A stretch of 64,000 nt of DNA from Clostridium sp. (GTDB lineage: Bacteria > Bacillota > Clostridia > Lachnospirales > Lachnospiraceae): the NCBI GenBank assembly GCA_018377235.1, contig JAGZZT010000001.1, positions 186,001 to 250,000 on the forward strand, given 5' to 3'. The position numbers and the translations under genes are program-made. This document shows, piece after piece, positions 50,937 through 60,435 of the stretch (positions within the stretch are counted from its first letter, which is position 1; each line of letters opens with the position of its first letter). The notes below the pieces were generated by a model. The model worked only from the letters and a program-made list of their open reading frames with translations. It was not told the DNA's origin and did no database searches.

Positions 50937-51105
50937 GATGCTAACCGGTCTCCTTTCCCTATGTATTATAAAAGGAATCGGTGAAAAGTGCAAGACAATT
51001 CAGGAAATGACTGGAAAGACGGAGATCGAAAGAGGGAAGACTGCCGTCTGCAGTTCTCCCCTCTTTTGTAATATCGTATGTAATTGTTCAAATACAGCCG
51101 CTGTC

Positions 51106-51525
51106 TTATAAAGAAACAACTACGCTGGATTTAGCGCACTCTGGGAGATTTGACGCATCCTCAGATACACTGAGTACAAATGTGAGATGGTATTTTTCGC
51201 TGATCTCCTGCAGTGTCTTAAATGTCTCCTCAATGCTCTCTCCCTCTAAGGAAGCCAGCTTTAAGAAGCTGTCAAAATACATCTGCTCCAAGTCATGATC
51301 CTGCGAAATAATACCGCAGATAAAACCGATAAAGCCCTCGCTGGAAGTGATAGGATACTCATTTACATTAATTAAACGAATCCTGTTATTCAGTTCATAC
51401 ATGTGTTTGGAGCTTTTATCCAGATACACAATCGAACCTGTGGATTCTTTGACGGCTGTATTCGCCATGTCAAGAAGATATTTAGTTTTTCCTTTTCCCT
51501 TGTTTCCCGAAATAATCTGAATCAT
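51106..51525 (-). CDS. Small P-loop protein of unknown function
   Basis: I do not recognise a function. The 139-residue protein begins MIQIISGNKGKGKTKYLLDMAN, a near-canonical Walker A (GNKGKGKT). VYLDKSSKHMYELNNRIRLINVNEY and the C-terminal TFVLSVSED could provide a Walker B-like strand and sensor, but no clear DExx is visible. The ribosome-binding site AAGGAGGAG is strong. It sits 170 bases upstream of the HlyD-like gene. Confidence 0.7.
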   Translation of the reverse strand: MIQIISGNKGKGKTKYLLDMANTAVKESTGSIVYLDKSSKHMYELNNRIRLINVNEYPITSSEGFIGFICGIISQDHDLEQMYFDSFLKLASLEGESIEETFKTLQEISEKYHLTFVLSVSEDASNLPECAKSSVVVSL

Positions 51526-51617
51526 ATCAAATCTCCTCCTTGGACTTTATTTAAGTTGTATAAAAAATCTTTTATTATGCAATTAATTATAGTATAAATG
51601 CCCGAAAAAATCAATCA

Positions 51618-52583
51618 CTAATCGACAATTTTAGTAATTATATTGGTCATATTCTTGTAAAGCCCCTGTCGGTTCTCTGCTTTTAACACCACCGAAATAT
51701 ATTCCTTTCCGTTTTCGTCCTGTTCCGCCATAATCAGGCAGTATCCGGCTGCCTGGGTCGTTCCTGTCTTTCCGCCCAGAACCGTCAGACCCTCTGGCGT
51801 TTCTGTTTCCCCATTCTGATACCAGTTTCCTACCTTCCATGTTTTGGAAACGGCACTTCCCTGCGCATTTGTATAGGAAGCAGTGTAGGCATCGGCTCCT
51901 ATAATCTCCCGAAATTTCGGCTGCTTCATAGCCTCATTAAATATCAGATAAAGATCATAGGCTGTTGTGTAGTGTTCCGGATCCGACAAACCGCTGGGAT
52001 TTTTAAAATGAGTCTGTGTCGCTCCCAGCTTTCTGGCTCTCTCGTTCATCTTCTCCGCAAATGCCTCCACGCTGCCGGACATATGAACGGCAATCGCGTT
52101 AGCTGCATCGTTTCCAGACGGAATTAAAAGCCCATACAGCAGCTGCTCCATAGTCAGGGTATCTCCCGGCTTAATTCCGCAGAGAGAAGCCCCTGATTCT
52201 GTGATCACGGCATCTTCTGTCACCTGTACCGTGTCGGAGAGATTACCCTCCTCAATGGCAATCAGAGCCGTCATTACCTTTGTAATGCTGGCTGGATAAA
52301 GCTGCTTATAGGCATTCTTACTGTATATTACATTCTTGTCTGTAACGCCGAATACTGCCCCCGCCTCTCCGGTAAATTCTGTGCTGTCATCGAAAGACTC
52401 CCCATCGATCACGCAGAGCTCAGAAGCAAAAAGAGGCGCCAGGGAGGCTGAGCCCTCCGACACCCCAAGATTGCTTCCCCTATCCGCAAAGGAATACGGC
52501 TCTTCCAGCGTTTTTCCACTGCAGCCGACAAGAAGAAGCGCGGCCGCTAATCCAAAAATCTGTTTATGAAATAAATGCTTCAA
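51618..52583 (-). CDS. D-alanyl-D-alanine carboxypeptidase, lipoprotein form
   Basis: This is a 321-residue serine-type D,D-carboxypeptidase (peptidase S11, DacA/DacF-like) that trims the pentapeptide stem of peptidoglycan. PASITKVMTAL contains the SxxK nucleophile, LIPSGNDAANAI the SxN, and LGGKTGTTQAAGYC the KTG motif. The N-terminus is a lipoprotein signal with a lipobox (LLLVGCSG), so it is anchored by lipid instead of the usual C-terminal amphipathic helix, which is missing. The start is TTG 52583, 8 bases after GGAG. Confidence 0.9.
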   Translation of the reverse strand: MKHLFHKQIFGLAAALLLVGCSGKTLEEPYSFADRGSNLGVSEGSASLAPLFASELCVIDGESFDDSTEFTGEAGAVFGVTDKNVIYSKNAYKQLYPASITKVMTALIAIEEGNLSDTVQVTEDAVITESGASLCGIKPGDTLTMEQLLYGLLIPSGNDAANAIAVHMSGSVEAFAEKMNERARKLGATQTHFKNPSGLSDPEHYTTAYDLYLIFNEAMKQPKFREIIGADAYTASYTNAQGSAVSKTWKVGNWYQNGETETPEGLTVLGGKTGTTQAAGYCLIMAEQDENGKEYISVVLKAENRQGLYKNMTNIITKIVD

Positions 52584-52619
52584 GTCGTTGCTCTCCTGCT
52601 TTTTTAAGAAACAGTCTGC

Positions 52620-53015
52620 CTATCTGTACATCTCACGCCATTCCATGTCGCCGCGTTCCAAGGATTTAATCAAAAGCTCCGCTGTGGCAACATTTGTCGC
52701 TATCGGAATATTGTACATATCGCAGATCATCACCACATTGTTGACATTCGGCTCGTGGGATTTAGCTGTGGACGGATCTCTGAGGAAAATCACAAGATCC
52801 ATCTGATCGTGTTCAATCTGTGAACTAAGCTGCTGAGCGCCTCCCAGATGCCCTGGAAGGTACTTATACACATTCAGGTTTGTGACCTCCTCTATCAGCC
52901 TTCCCGTAGTTCCCGTGGCATAGAGAGAATGTCGGCTTAAAACACCTCTGTAGGCAATGCAGAAATTCTGCATCAGCTTTTTTTTGGAATCATGAGCTAC
53001 CAACCCTATATTCAT
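52620..53015 (-). CDS. mgsA: Methylglyoxal synthase
   Basis: This is a 131-residue enzyme converting dihydroxyacetone phosphate to methylglyoxal and phosphate. VAHDSKKKLM near the start, ATGTTGRLI (phosphate binding) and FLRDPSTAKSHEPNVNNVV with the catalytic Asp are diagnostic. Its position after rodA is conserved in Clostridia. The ribosome-binding site is AAGGAGGT. Confidence 0.96.
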   Translation of the reverse strand: MNIGLVAHDSKKKLMQNFCIAYRGVLSRHSLYATGTTGRLIEEVTNLNVYKYLPGHLGGAQQLSSQIEHDQMDLVIFLRDPSTAKSHEPNVNNVVMICDMYNIPIATNVATAELLIKSLERGDMEWREMYR

Positions 53016-53029
53016 ACTGAGCTACCTCC

Positions 53030-54154
53030 TTAACTATTGCTGCTTTTTCTCTGAAGTCCAATGTTTAGTACAATTCCCATACCGGCATAAATACTCAGAA
53101 GTGAGCTGATGCCGGAGCTGATGAAGGGAAGGGGGAGTCCCGTATTCGGGAAAATCCCTGTGGCAACGGCAATATTCGCAAAGCCCTGAAAGCCTATGAG
53201 AACTGCCATTCCAATGCAGACAAGGCGTCCGCCTATGTCCTTTGCCCGGCTTGCTGTGAGGAGACACTCAAACACCAGGAGAGCCAGCACGGAAATGATG
53301 ACCATGCTGCCCACAAAACCCAGTTCTTCACCAATAACGGCAAAGATAAAATCTGTCTGATCCTCCGCCACGAAGTTTCCGCTTTTTACGGATCCCACAC
53401 CTGCATTATTCAGCCCTTTTCCCCAAAGCTGTCCCGATCCTATCGCCATAATTGATTTATCCTGCTGGCTGTTTGCGTCCGCGTACTGGGCGCTGCCGTG
53501 GAAAATCTTAGCCAAAATTCTCCGGGCCTGATACTCTCTCAGGAATGGTACTATACCGAACTGAGCCAGATAAAGGAACAGCCCGCCGGCAGGAATTCCT
53601 ACCGCCAGTACCCCGCCGATCCATTTATAGCTGAGCCCAGCCGCATAAATAATAACTATAAGCGGTATCGTAATGACAATGCTGGTAGACAGGTTTGGCT
53701 GAGCCAAAACAAGTCCCACTGGGAGTGCTATCATAAGCGCAATCGTTCCCAGAACTGATACCTTGTTGATCCTCTCATGATTTTTTGCCAGGTACCAAGA
53801 GAGGACTATAATCAATCCTACCTTCAAAAACTCAGACGGCTGAATGGTGAAACCAAAAATTTTCAGCCAGCGCGTCGCTCCTCCAGAACTGTGTCCAGTG
53901 ATCAGAACGGCGATCAGGAGGGCAACGCAGCCCACATAAATCAAGGTATTCAGGCGGAAAATCCTGTGATAATCAATCATGGAAATCAGAAGACAGCATA
54001 CAAGAGATACTGCCACCCCCAAAATCTGTTTTCCAACGATCGCCGGCTCTCCGCCACTGGCGCTTTTAAGCACCAAAATTCCCGCAACACTTAAAAAAAC
54101 CATGTAAATTACAATGCGGAAGTTGTAATTTTTTAAGCTGTAGTTGAATATCAT
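53030..54154 (-). CDS. rodA: Rod-shape SEDS glycosyltransferase RodA
   Basis: This is a 374-residue polytopic membrane protein with about ten segments, a SEDS peptidoglycan polymerase working with the class B PBP encoded at 55368. The family block NAGVGSVKSGNFVAEDQTDFIFAVIGEELGFVG carries the conserved glutamate and aspartate region, and the PNTGLPLPFISSG motif is near the C-terminus. The start overlaps the minE stop (ATGA). Confidence 0.93.
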   Translation of the reverse strand: MIFNYSLKNYNFRIVIYMVFLSVAGILVLKSASGGEPAIVGKQILGVAVSLVCCLLISMIDYHRIFRLNTLIYVGCVALLIAVLITGHSSGGATRWLKIFGFTIQPSEFLKVGLIIVLSWYLAKNHERINKVSVLGTIALMIALPVGLVLAQPNLSTSIVITIPLIVIIYAAGLSYKWIGGVLAVGIPAGGLFLYLAQFGIVPFLREYQARRILAKIFHGSAQYADANSQQDKSIMAIGSGQLWGKGLNNAGVGSVKSGNFVAEDQTDFIFAVIGEELGFVGSMVIISVLALLVFECLLTASRAKDIGGRLVCIGMAVLIGFQGFANIAVATGIFPNTGLPLPFISSGISSLLSIYAGMGIVLNIGLQRKSSNS

Positions 54155-54432
54155 GCTGTAAAAGTTTCCTTGCTCTGCTTAATATTATGAACCAGTATCG
54201 TAGCGCATAGAGCCGGTACTTTTCTGCCGTCCGGCAAGGTTCTTATCATCTGTACGATGACGTCCTCCTCCTTTACCTCCATGTATCTGGAAACTGCATG
54301 GAGCAGGTCTGTGCGTATCATCTCCAGAATATCCGGAGAGCAGCCTGCCCGGTCAGATGCCAGAAGAAGCTTCAGACGCTTTCTCGCTATTTCACCTGAA
54401 TTATTTCTGCCAAGCAGTCTGAGGATGCCCAT
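54151..54432 (-). CDS. minE: Cell-division topological factor MinE
   Basis: This is a 93-residue MinE. NNSGEIARKRLKLLLASDRAGCSPDILEMIRTDLLHAVSRYMEV is the anti-MinCD helix followed by the topological-specificity domain. It stimulates MinD ATPase to drive oscillation. It starts 13 bases after minD. Confidence 0.93.
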   Translation of the reverse strand: MGILRLLGRNNSGEIARKRLKLLLASDRAGCSPDILEMIRTDLLHAVSRYMEVKEEDVIVQMIRTLPDGRKVPALCATILVHNIKQSKETFTA

Positions 54433-54445
54433 CTTGTCTCCCTCC

Positions 54446-55237
54446 TTATGCCCGCTTTAAAAGGCAGGTGATTTTTGACCAGAGATTCCGGCTGTTGTCA
54501 AAATTCAAAAACGGCACGGACTCTCCCATGATTCTTCTGCAGATGTTCAGATATGCCTGCCCTGCAAAGCCGTTCATCCCAGCCAGGGGTTCTCCCTGGT
54601 TGGTAGAAATCACAATATCTTCATCGTCAGGGATGGTCCCAATCACAGGAACGGACAAGATATCCATTACATCGTCTACTGACATCATATCTCCCCGTCT
54701 CACCATATCCATGCGGATGCGGTTAATAATCAGATCGATATGCTTCATCTCATCTGCCTCCAGCAGCCCGATAATGCGGTCTGCATCCCGGATCGCCGAT
54801 ACCTCCGGCGTAGTTACCACGATCGCTCTGTCAGCTCCTGCAACGGCATTTTTAAATCCCTGCTCGATACCAGCCGGGCAGTCAAGAAGTATGTAGTCAA
54901 ACTCCTCTCTCAAAGAGGCGACCAGCTTTACCATCTGTCCAGGGTTTACAGACGATTTGTCTCTCGTCTGGGCAGACGGCAGTAAAAACAGGTTAGGATA
55001 TCTTTTGTCTCTTATCAGCGCCTGCTTCATCCGACAATTCCCCTCCACCACATCTACCAGATTGTAGACAATGCGGTTTTCCAGTCCCATTACCACATCC
55101 AGGTTTCTGAGGCCGATATCTGTGTCTATCAGAACCACCCTCTTCCCTAATATAGCAAGACCTGTTCCCACATTTGCGGAGGTAGTCGTTTTGCCTACGC
55201 CGCCTTTTCCGGATGTAATCACAATGACTTCACTCAT
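54446..55237 (-). CDS. minD: Septum-site-determining ATPase MinD
   Basis: This is a 263-residue ParA-type ATPase. GKGGVGKTT is the deviant Walker A, LLDCPAGI the Walker B and TTPEVSAIRDADR the switch region. The C-terminal residues (IMGESVPFLNFDNSRNLWSKITCLLKRA) hold the amphipathic membrane-targeting helix. minE follows, but no minC precedes it: the 130-base gap to PBP2 has no gene. Confidence 0.95.
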   Translation of the reverse strand: MSEVIVITSGKGGVGKTTTSANVGTGLAILGKRVVLIDTDIGLRNLDVVMGLENRIVYNLVDVVEGNCRMKQALIRDKRYPNLFLLPSAQTRDKSSVNPGQMVKLVASLREEFDYILLDCPAGIEQGFKNAVAGADRAIVVTTPEVSAIRDADRIIGLLEADEMKHIDLIINRIRMDMVRRGDMMSVDDVMDILSVPVIGTIPDDEDIVISTNQGEPLAGMNGFAGQAYLNICRRIMGESVPFLNFDNSRNLWSKITCLLKRA

Positions 55238-55367
55238 AGTGCAATATCCTCCTGTATTCAGTTTACATTCTTATTTTACTCTAAAATTTCCAAAGTTTCC
55301 AGCATTAAATAAAATTTAAGTAATTTAAGAAACTCTTTCTCTCTGCTCTGGCCACAATTCTTCTTTA

Positions 55368-58220
55368 TTATTCTCCGTTGATAGTCTCTCTGGATGCGTT
55401 CAAAGCTCCTGCGCTCATGATTTCTTCCAGGCTCATGTAGCCATAGTAATAGCGATACACTGATTTTGCTGTGAGGGCTGCGTTAGCTGAATTGTATCCA
55501 TTAGGAATATTAACTGCCACACTGATTTCAGGATTTTCATATGGCGCAAAGGAAATGAAGAACGCATGGTTTCCTCTTGTCTTTACCTCCTGGGCCGTAC
55601 CTGTCTTTCCGGCAATATTGACGGGAAGATCCTGGAATCTGGCGCTTCTTGTCACCACTCCTCTCATACCCTCAAACACTGCATCCCAGGTAGAGGATGC
55701 AATATCCAGCTGCTCATGTACCTTCGGTGCAAACTCCTGCACCAGGTTTCCTCTGGAGTCTGTTTCCTTCAGGAGTAGGCTCAAATCAAATACCGTCCCC
55801 CTGTTGGCAAGAGCTGTGACGTACCTGGCCAGCTGTACATTCGCAAAAGCATGAGTACCCTGGCCAATAGCGGAACGCTCCGGATCCATATCGCTTATGT
55901 GGGGTTCTGACTCAAAAATCTCAATTCCAGATGTCTGATCAAGGCCGAACATGGAAGCGTACTTTTTCAGTGTCTCCAGTCCTTTATCTGCCTTATAGGT
56001 ATCTCCCTCCATGGACATTCTGTGAGCCAGTTCTGCAAAATAGACGTTGCAGGAATTTGTGATACCGCCCACTACGTTCAGCGGTCCATGGTGTCCCAGA
56101 CACTTTAAGGGATTGCTTATCTCCTCAAATACTCCCTCACAGACAACCGGCTCCCCCAGACCGATCACGCCCTCCTCCAGGCCTGCGATAGCTGTAATGG
56201 GCTTAAAGGTAGAACCTGGCGCCTTCAGAGTTGTCGTTGCATTATTTCTCAGAGGGCCTGACAAATCGCTGTTCACCTGGGCAAAATAATCAACATTATT
56301 AATCTTGTTGTTATCGTAGCCCGGATAGGTAACAAGAGCCAGAACCTTGCCTGTGTGTACGTCTGTCACCACACAGGATGCAGTACATGGATCTAATGCC
56401 AGCTGGGCCGGTGTCAGCTCTACATTTCGTATCTTCTGCATCATAAAGGAGTACGTGTAATTTGCATCTCCCTGTCTCAGAGCAGATACCTGAGCCTCAT
56501 CATAGGCCAGAACCCCCTGATCATAGAGAGCCAGGCAGAGTTCCTTTCCTGACACAGTATTATTGTAAATCAGATACTGATAAATCTTTTTGGAAAACTC
56601 ATCGTTGTCAGTAAGAATTCCAAAAATATGTTCTACCAGAACCTGATATACATCGTCAGCGCTGGAATATTTACTCTCGATTTCCAGCCTGGTGGTGTCA
56701 ATCCAGTTGTTCGCAATGCCGTAATACAGATATTCCTTCAGACTCAGACTGCCTGCCTTCCAGGCCTCGTACTCTTCACTCTTTGTGTCAATCTCAGAAG
56801 AGAGAATCAGCTTTTCTCCGTCAGAGGCCAGCAGCGTATAAATATACTGCATGTAGGCCTGCATATCCTCTGAAAGAGCGTTCATCGGAGTAGGCGCGCT
56901 GCTGGTCAGCTCATTTTTCAAGTCTGCTTCAATCCTGGCCTTGGCGCTTTCAAATTTGGCGTTGATCTGCCGCTCTGTATCAGATGCCTCCTCCGATGCA
57001 AAATCATGGAAGGACAGGACATTATTGTTAATCAGCTGAAAATAAGCATCTTTAATGGGGAGCTTAATCTCAGAGGCGTCCACATTCTTGATCTCTTCCG
57101 GCTCCTGATTGACAAGAACATTTGTCAAAATACCGGCCAGCTGCTTCTCCAGAATATGGTATATCGCCTTCTGAAGATCCCGATCCAGAGAGAGCCAGAT
57201 ATCGTTTCCAGCTTCCGGCTCTACTACGTTAGCTGTCTCCAGAATCTTGCCCATATTGTCTACATAGATGGTCTGAGAACCTTTCTTTCCTTTCAGTTCC
57301 AGCTCCATAGAGGACTCGATTCCCGTGCGGCCAGCCACATCGTTCAGTTCATAATCATCGCTTTGTTTTTTCAGTTCTTCCAGCCCGTCTGTAGTAACTT
57401 TTCCTGTATATCCAATGACAGGAGCAAAGTAGATGGCGTCATTGTAAACACGGATAGTGGATTCCTCGATATTCACTCCCGGAAGATCCGCCGTGTGCTC
57501 CAGAATATCCGCCATAGTCTCCTCGCTGATATTCTCAGCCACGGTTGTCGCTTCATACTTTCTAAAACTTGTAAAGCGCATGGTATACCGGATGTTTACA
57601 ATCTGGACAGCAATATCCAGAGGAACCTCCACCAGATTTCCATTCTCATCCTTCATCTCGTCCAGCTTGTAGACGTGCATCTGTTTTCTCAAAAGCTCCT
57701 CCGCTGTCACAGAGGACGGATATTCTCCTTTCGGATCATCCAGCTCGTCCACACTCTTTAAACCGTACAGATCCCGCAGGAAGCGGAGTCTGGCGCTTTC
57801 GGAGGCCGATGTGTAAGATACATTTCCCTCCGCATCTGCAGTAATTTCCAGATCTCCCTTTACCGTTTCCCCGTGCTCATTCAGTATCTTCACCAGCTCC
57901 CAGAGCATATAATTCCAGCCGGTGCTGTTTTCAAAGGCTCCTATGTCCTGTACTGTCACGTTGTAGGCCAGCTCGTTATAGGCCAGCACATTTCCGTTTC
58001 TGTCGTAAATATTACCTCTGGTGCTGGCTGTCTTAATCACCTTTTCAGTCAGCGAAATATATTCATCCTGATACTCTTCTCCATGCACAATCTGAAGTGA
58101 AAACAGACGTGCTGCCAGAGTTCCGTACATAAGCAGGAACACCAGGGAAATGGCGAAAAGCCGGGAGGTAATGACTTTTTTAAAAAACTCCTTTAAATAT
58201 TCCAGTAAATCCCTAAACAA
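55368..58220 (-). CDS. mrdA: Class B penicillin-binding protein 2 with large central insertion
   Basis: This is a 950-residue transpeptidase with one N-terminal membrane segment (about residues 18-36). The PBP-dimer region follows, then the transpeptidase domain with GSTFKPI (SxxK), TNSCN (SxN) and AGKTGTAQE (KTG). Between LDRDLQKAIYHILEKQ (about 350) and the start of the catalytic domain (TASCVVTDVHTG, about 620) lies some 250 residues of charged, helical sequence absent from most PBP2 proteins. The start is TTG 58220, 9 bases after GGAGAGA, overlapping the mreD end. It works with RodA in elongation. Confidence 0.92.
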   Translation of the reverse strand: MFRDLLEYLKEFFKKVITSRLFAISLVFLLMYGTLAARLFSLQIVHGEEYQDEYISLTEKVIKTASTRGNIYDRNGNVLAYNELAYNVTVQDIGAFENSTGWNYMLWELVKILNEHGETVKGDLEITADAEGNVSYTSASESARLRFLRDLYGLKSVDELDDPKGEYPSSVTAEELLRKQMHVYKLDEMKDENGNLVEVPLDIAVQIVNIRYTMRFTSFRKYEATTVAENISEETMADILEHTADLPGVNIEESTIRVYNDAIYFAPVIGYTGKVTTDGLEELKKQSDDYELNDVAGRTGIESSMELELKGKKGSQTIYVDNMGKILETANVVEPEAGNDIWLSLDRDLQKAIYHILEKQLAGILTNVLVNQEPEEIKNVDASEIKLPIKDAYFQLINNNVLSFHDFASEEASDTERQINAKFESAKARIEADLKNELTSSAPTPMNALSEDMQAYMQYIYTLLASDGEKLILSSEIDTKSEEYEAWKAGSLSLKEYLYYGIANNWIDTTRLEIESKYSSADDVYQVLVEHIFGILTDNDEFSKKIYQYLIYNNTVSGKELCLALYDQGVLAYDEAQVSALRQGDANYTYSFMMQKIRNVELTPAQLALDPCTASCVVTDVHTGKVLALVTYPGYDNNKINNVDYFAQVNSDLSGPLRNNATTTLKAPGSTFKPITAIAGLEEGVIGLGEPVVCEGVFEEISNPLKCLGHHGPLNVVGGITNSCNVYFAELAHRMSMEGDTYKADKGLETLKKYASMFGLDQTSGIEIFESEPHISDMDPERSAIGQGTHAFANVQLARYVTALANRGTVFDLSLLLKETDSRGNLVQEFAPKVHEQLDIASSTWDAVFEGMRGVVTRSARFQDLPVNIAGKTGTAQEVKTRGNHAFFISFAPYENPEISVAVNIPNGYNSANAALTAKSVYRYYYGYMSLEEIMSAGALNASRETINGE

Positions 58221-58746
58221 TGGTAGAATCTCTCCTTTGCATCCGTTCCTCCAGCGTTCTGTTGATAAACAGAAGGAGGCGGTAGACCAGCAGCGTGGTT
58301 ACGGTAGTAAAAATAATTTCCGGCACCATAATTTCCTTAAAATAGTAAAGAAAATCCAGTCTGGCCCGTATCAGGAAACGGAACACATATATATACATGT
58401 TATAAGCCAAATCATTGGTAATGCTTAAAATCAGCGGCAGAGTGATGTAATCCTCATAGTAATATTTAGTAAAAACACCGTTAATATACCCTGCGTTGAT
58501 AAAAAACAGCGTATAGAATCCAAAAGGGCCACTGTAAAACAGATCCATGAACAGGCCCGCCACGAGTCCATAACAGATTCCGGCTGCCCTTCCATCTATA
58601 AAGCCATTAATAAACACAAGAATCAGAAGCAGATTCGGCGCCGCTGACAGAAACGCAATCTGCGGAAATACACAAATCTGTATCGTAAAAGCCAGAATCA
58701 GAAGGATAATGTTGAGAATAATTTTCCTGATGCTGTTCTTAACCAT
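58213..58746 (-). CDS. mreD: Rod-shape protein MreD
   Basis: This is a 177-residue membrane protein with about five or six segments; the family is poorly conserved in sequence but well defined by position between mreC and PBP2. FINGFIDGRAAGICYGLVAGLFMDLFYSGPFGFYTLFFINAGYING matches the family signature, in which GxxxGLxxDxxxxGPxG is typical. It overlaps the PBP2 start by eight bases. Confidence 0.9.
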   Translation of the reverse strand: MVKNSIRKIILNIILLILAFTIQICVFPQIAFLSAAPNLLLILVFINGFIDGRAAGICYGLVAGLFMDLFYSGPFGFYTLFFINAGYINGVFTKYYYEDYITLPLILSITNDLAYNMYIYVFRFLIRARLDFLYYFKEIMVPEIIFTTVTTLLVYRLLLFINRTLEERMQRRDSTIV

Positions 58747-58751
58747 AACCT

Positions 58752-59582
58752 CTACTCCTCACCGCCGTCCTTCAGCTGGGTAATGACAAGCACTTCCTGG
58801 AGATTGTCAAATTCAGCTACCGGAACAATCTGTCCTGATTTCGTCACATTATTGGAATCTGTCGTAAGCTCTGTAGCGTAGCCGACTAAAATTCCAGGCA
58901 GAAACACATCGCTGATGTTAGAGGTGACTATCTTGTCCCCCTCCTGAATATCAGCCTCTTTTTTCACATGATCCAGCCCCAAAAGTCCCTCCTGAAACAG
59001 CGTCAGGTCTCCGCTGACAATACAGTTATCACCGGAACGCATGGACATGCAGCTGACGCGGCTGGAATCGTCGATAATCGACCGCACTGTGGCGTAATTA
59101 GCGCCCACATCAGTGACAATTCCCACCAGGCCCCCGCCAGCGATAACATTCATGTTTTCTTTAATACCGTCGTTGGATCCCTTATTGATCCGGAAAATCT
59201 GGAACCAGTTTCCAGAGTCCTTGGCAATAACTCTCGCGGCTACCTTCTCATACTGCATGTAGTCCTGATCCAAGGCATACAATTCTCTCAGACGCTCCAG
59301 TTCATACTGTTCAGCCTGAAGGCGGTTATTTTCCTCTGTCAGTTCTGCTACCCGATCCTTCAGCTCCTTATTTTCCGTCTGAGCCTCCTTCATGGCAGAA
59401 AAGTCCCTCATATGGTTGTAGAGACTTGTACCAATCGCATTGACTCCTGACTGAAATGGAATTAAGACGTATCCCACTCCTGTCCGAAGAGGTGTCAGGA
59501 TGCTGTTATTAATGGATGTGACGGCAATCAGCACAATACAGAAAAAGGACAGACCCGCCAGAATATATTTACTGTTTTTCAT
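58752..59582 (-). CDS. mreC: Rod-shape protein MreC
   Basis: This is a 276-residue single-pass protein with an N-terminal membrane segment (about residues 8-26), a coiled coil (ETENKELKDRVAELTEENNRLQAEQYEL, about 68-100), and the beta-rich extracytoplasmic domain (VAARVIAKDSGNWFQIFRINKGSNDGI). It organises the elongation complex. It starts 3 bases after the radC stop, the place where mreB would normally stand between radC and mreC. Confidence 0.94.
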   Translation of the reverse strand: MKNSKYILAGLSFFCIVLIAVTSINNSILTPLRTGVGYVLIPFQSGVNAIGTSLYNHMRDFSAMKEAQTENKELKDRVAELTEENNRLQAEQYELERLRELYALDQDYMQYEKVAARVIAKDSGNWFQIFRINKGSNDGIKENMNVIAGGGLVGIVTDVGANYATVRSIIDDSSRVSCMSMRSGDNCIVSGDLTLFQEGLLGLDHVKKEADIQEGDKIVTSNISDVFLPGILVGYATELTTDSNNVTKSGQIVPVAEFDNLQEVLVITQLKDGGEE

Positions 59583-59585
59583 ATT

Positions 59586-60278
59586 TTATAACATTCCCCG
59601 TTCTTTAAAGCTGAAGTAGGAATTGTCTCCTATAATCACATGGTCAAGAAGTGTAAGCCCCAGCAGTTCCCCTGCTTTTGCCACCTTCTGCGTCAGCCCG
59701 ATATCCTCCCGGCTGGGAGAGGGATCTCCGCTGGGATGATTATGGACAAGAGCCAGCCGCACGGCATGGTAGCGCAGGGCTTCAATAAAAATCTCTCTCG
59801 AAGAAGCTACAGACGCATTGACCGTTCCGCGAAACAGGCAGGATTCCCGAATCAGCATATTTTTCGTATTAAACATCATCAGATGGAGTTCTTCCTGCTC
59901 CATATGACGCATATCTTCCATATAAAATGCCGCAATTTCCTCAGGGCTTTCATAATTTTTCGTCTCCTGAACGGCCAGGGTTTTCCATATCCGCTTCGAC
60001 AGCTCCCCAATACACAGAAGCTGAAGTCCCTTTACCCGTCCAATCCCCTTTACTGCCATCAGCTCCGGCAGTGTAAGATGCAGCAGTCCTAAAATCCCCG
60101 TCGGTTCATTCAGGCTCAGTATTTTCTGCGCCAGAGCCAGAGAATGTTCTCCTCTGGCTCCAGTGCGTATAATAATCGAAAGCAGTTCCGCGTCCGTCAG
60201 AGCCTCTGCCCCCAGGCGCTCGCACCGTTCATAGGGCCTGTCCAGCTCCGGTATTTCTTTCATAGTCTGGTAATCCAT
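59586..60278 (-). CDS. radC: RadC/JAMM-domain protein (UPF0758)
   Basis: This is a 230-residue protein with an N-terminal helix-hairpin-helix-like region (YERCERLGAEALTDAELLSIIIRTG) and a C-terminal JAMM metalloprotease-like domain with HNHPSGDPSPSREDI (HxH...SxxxD). Its function is uncertain despite the historical RadC name. It opens the mre operon here, as in Bacillus and Clostridium. Confidence 0.94.
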   Translation of the reverse strand: MDYQTMKEIPELDRPYERCERLGAEALTDAELLSIIIRTGARGEHSLALAQKILSLNEPTGILGLLHLTLPELMAVKGIGRVKGLQLLCIGELSKRIWKTLAVQETKNYESPEEIAAFYMEDMRHMEQEELHLMMFNTKNMLIRESCLFRGTVNASVASSREIFIEALRYHAVRLALVHNHPSGDPSPSREDIGLTQKVAKAGELLGLTLLDHVIIGDNSYFSFKERGML

Positions 60279-60435
60279 ATCGGCCTTCCTTTCTCTATTA
60301 CCTCTCCAGGTACAATGAAAACGGATGGCTGCTTACTTATTTTATCACAATCATTCCTGTGTGTATATACGAGAATTTCTATTTTTTTCGAAAGCATTTC
60401 TTAAAAAACCTGAAAATTCCCCCGTATTTTTTCGG

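Noticed and set aside
57006..57761. A 251-residue plus-strand open frame opposite PBP2
   Set aside because: It lies wholly within the PBP2 coding sequence on the other strand, has no ribosome-binding site and no recognisable motif; PBP2 carries all catalytic motifs in its own frame.
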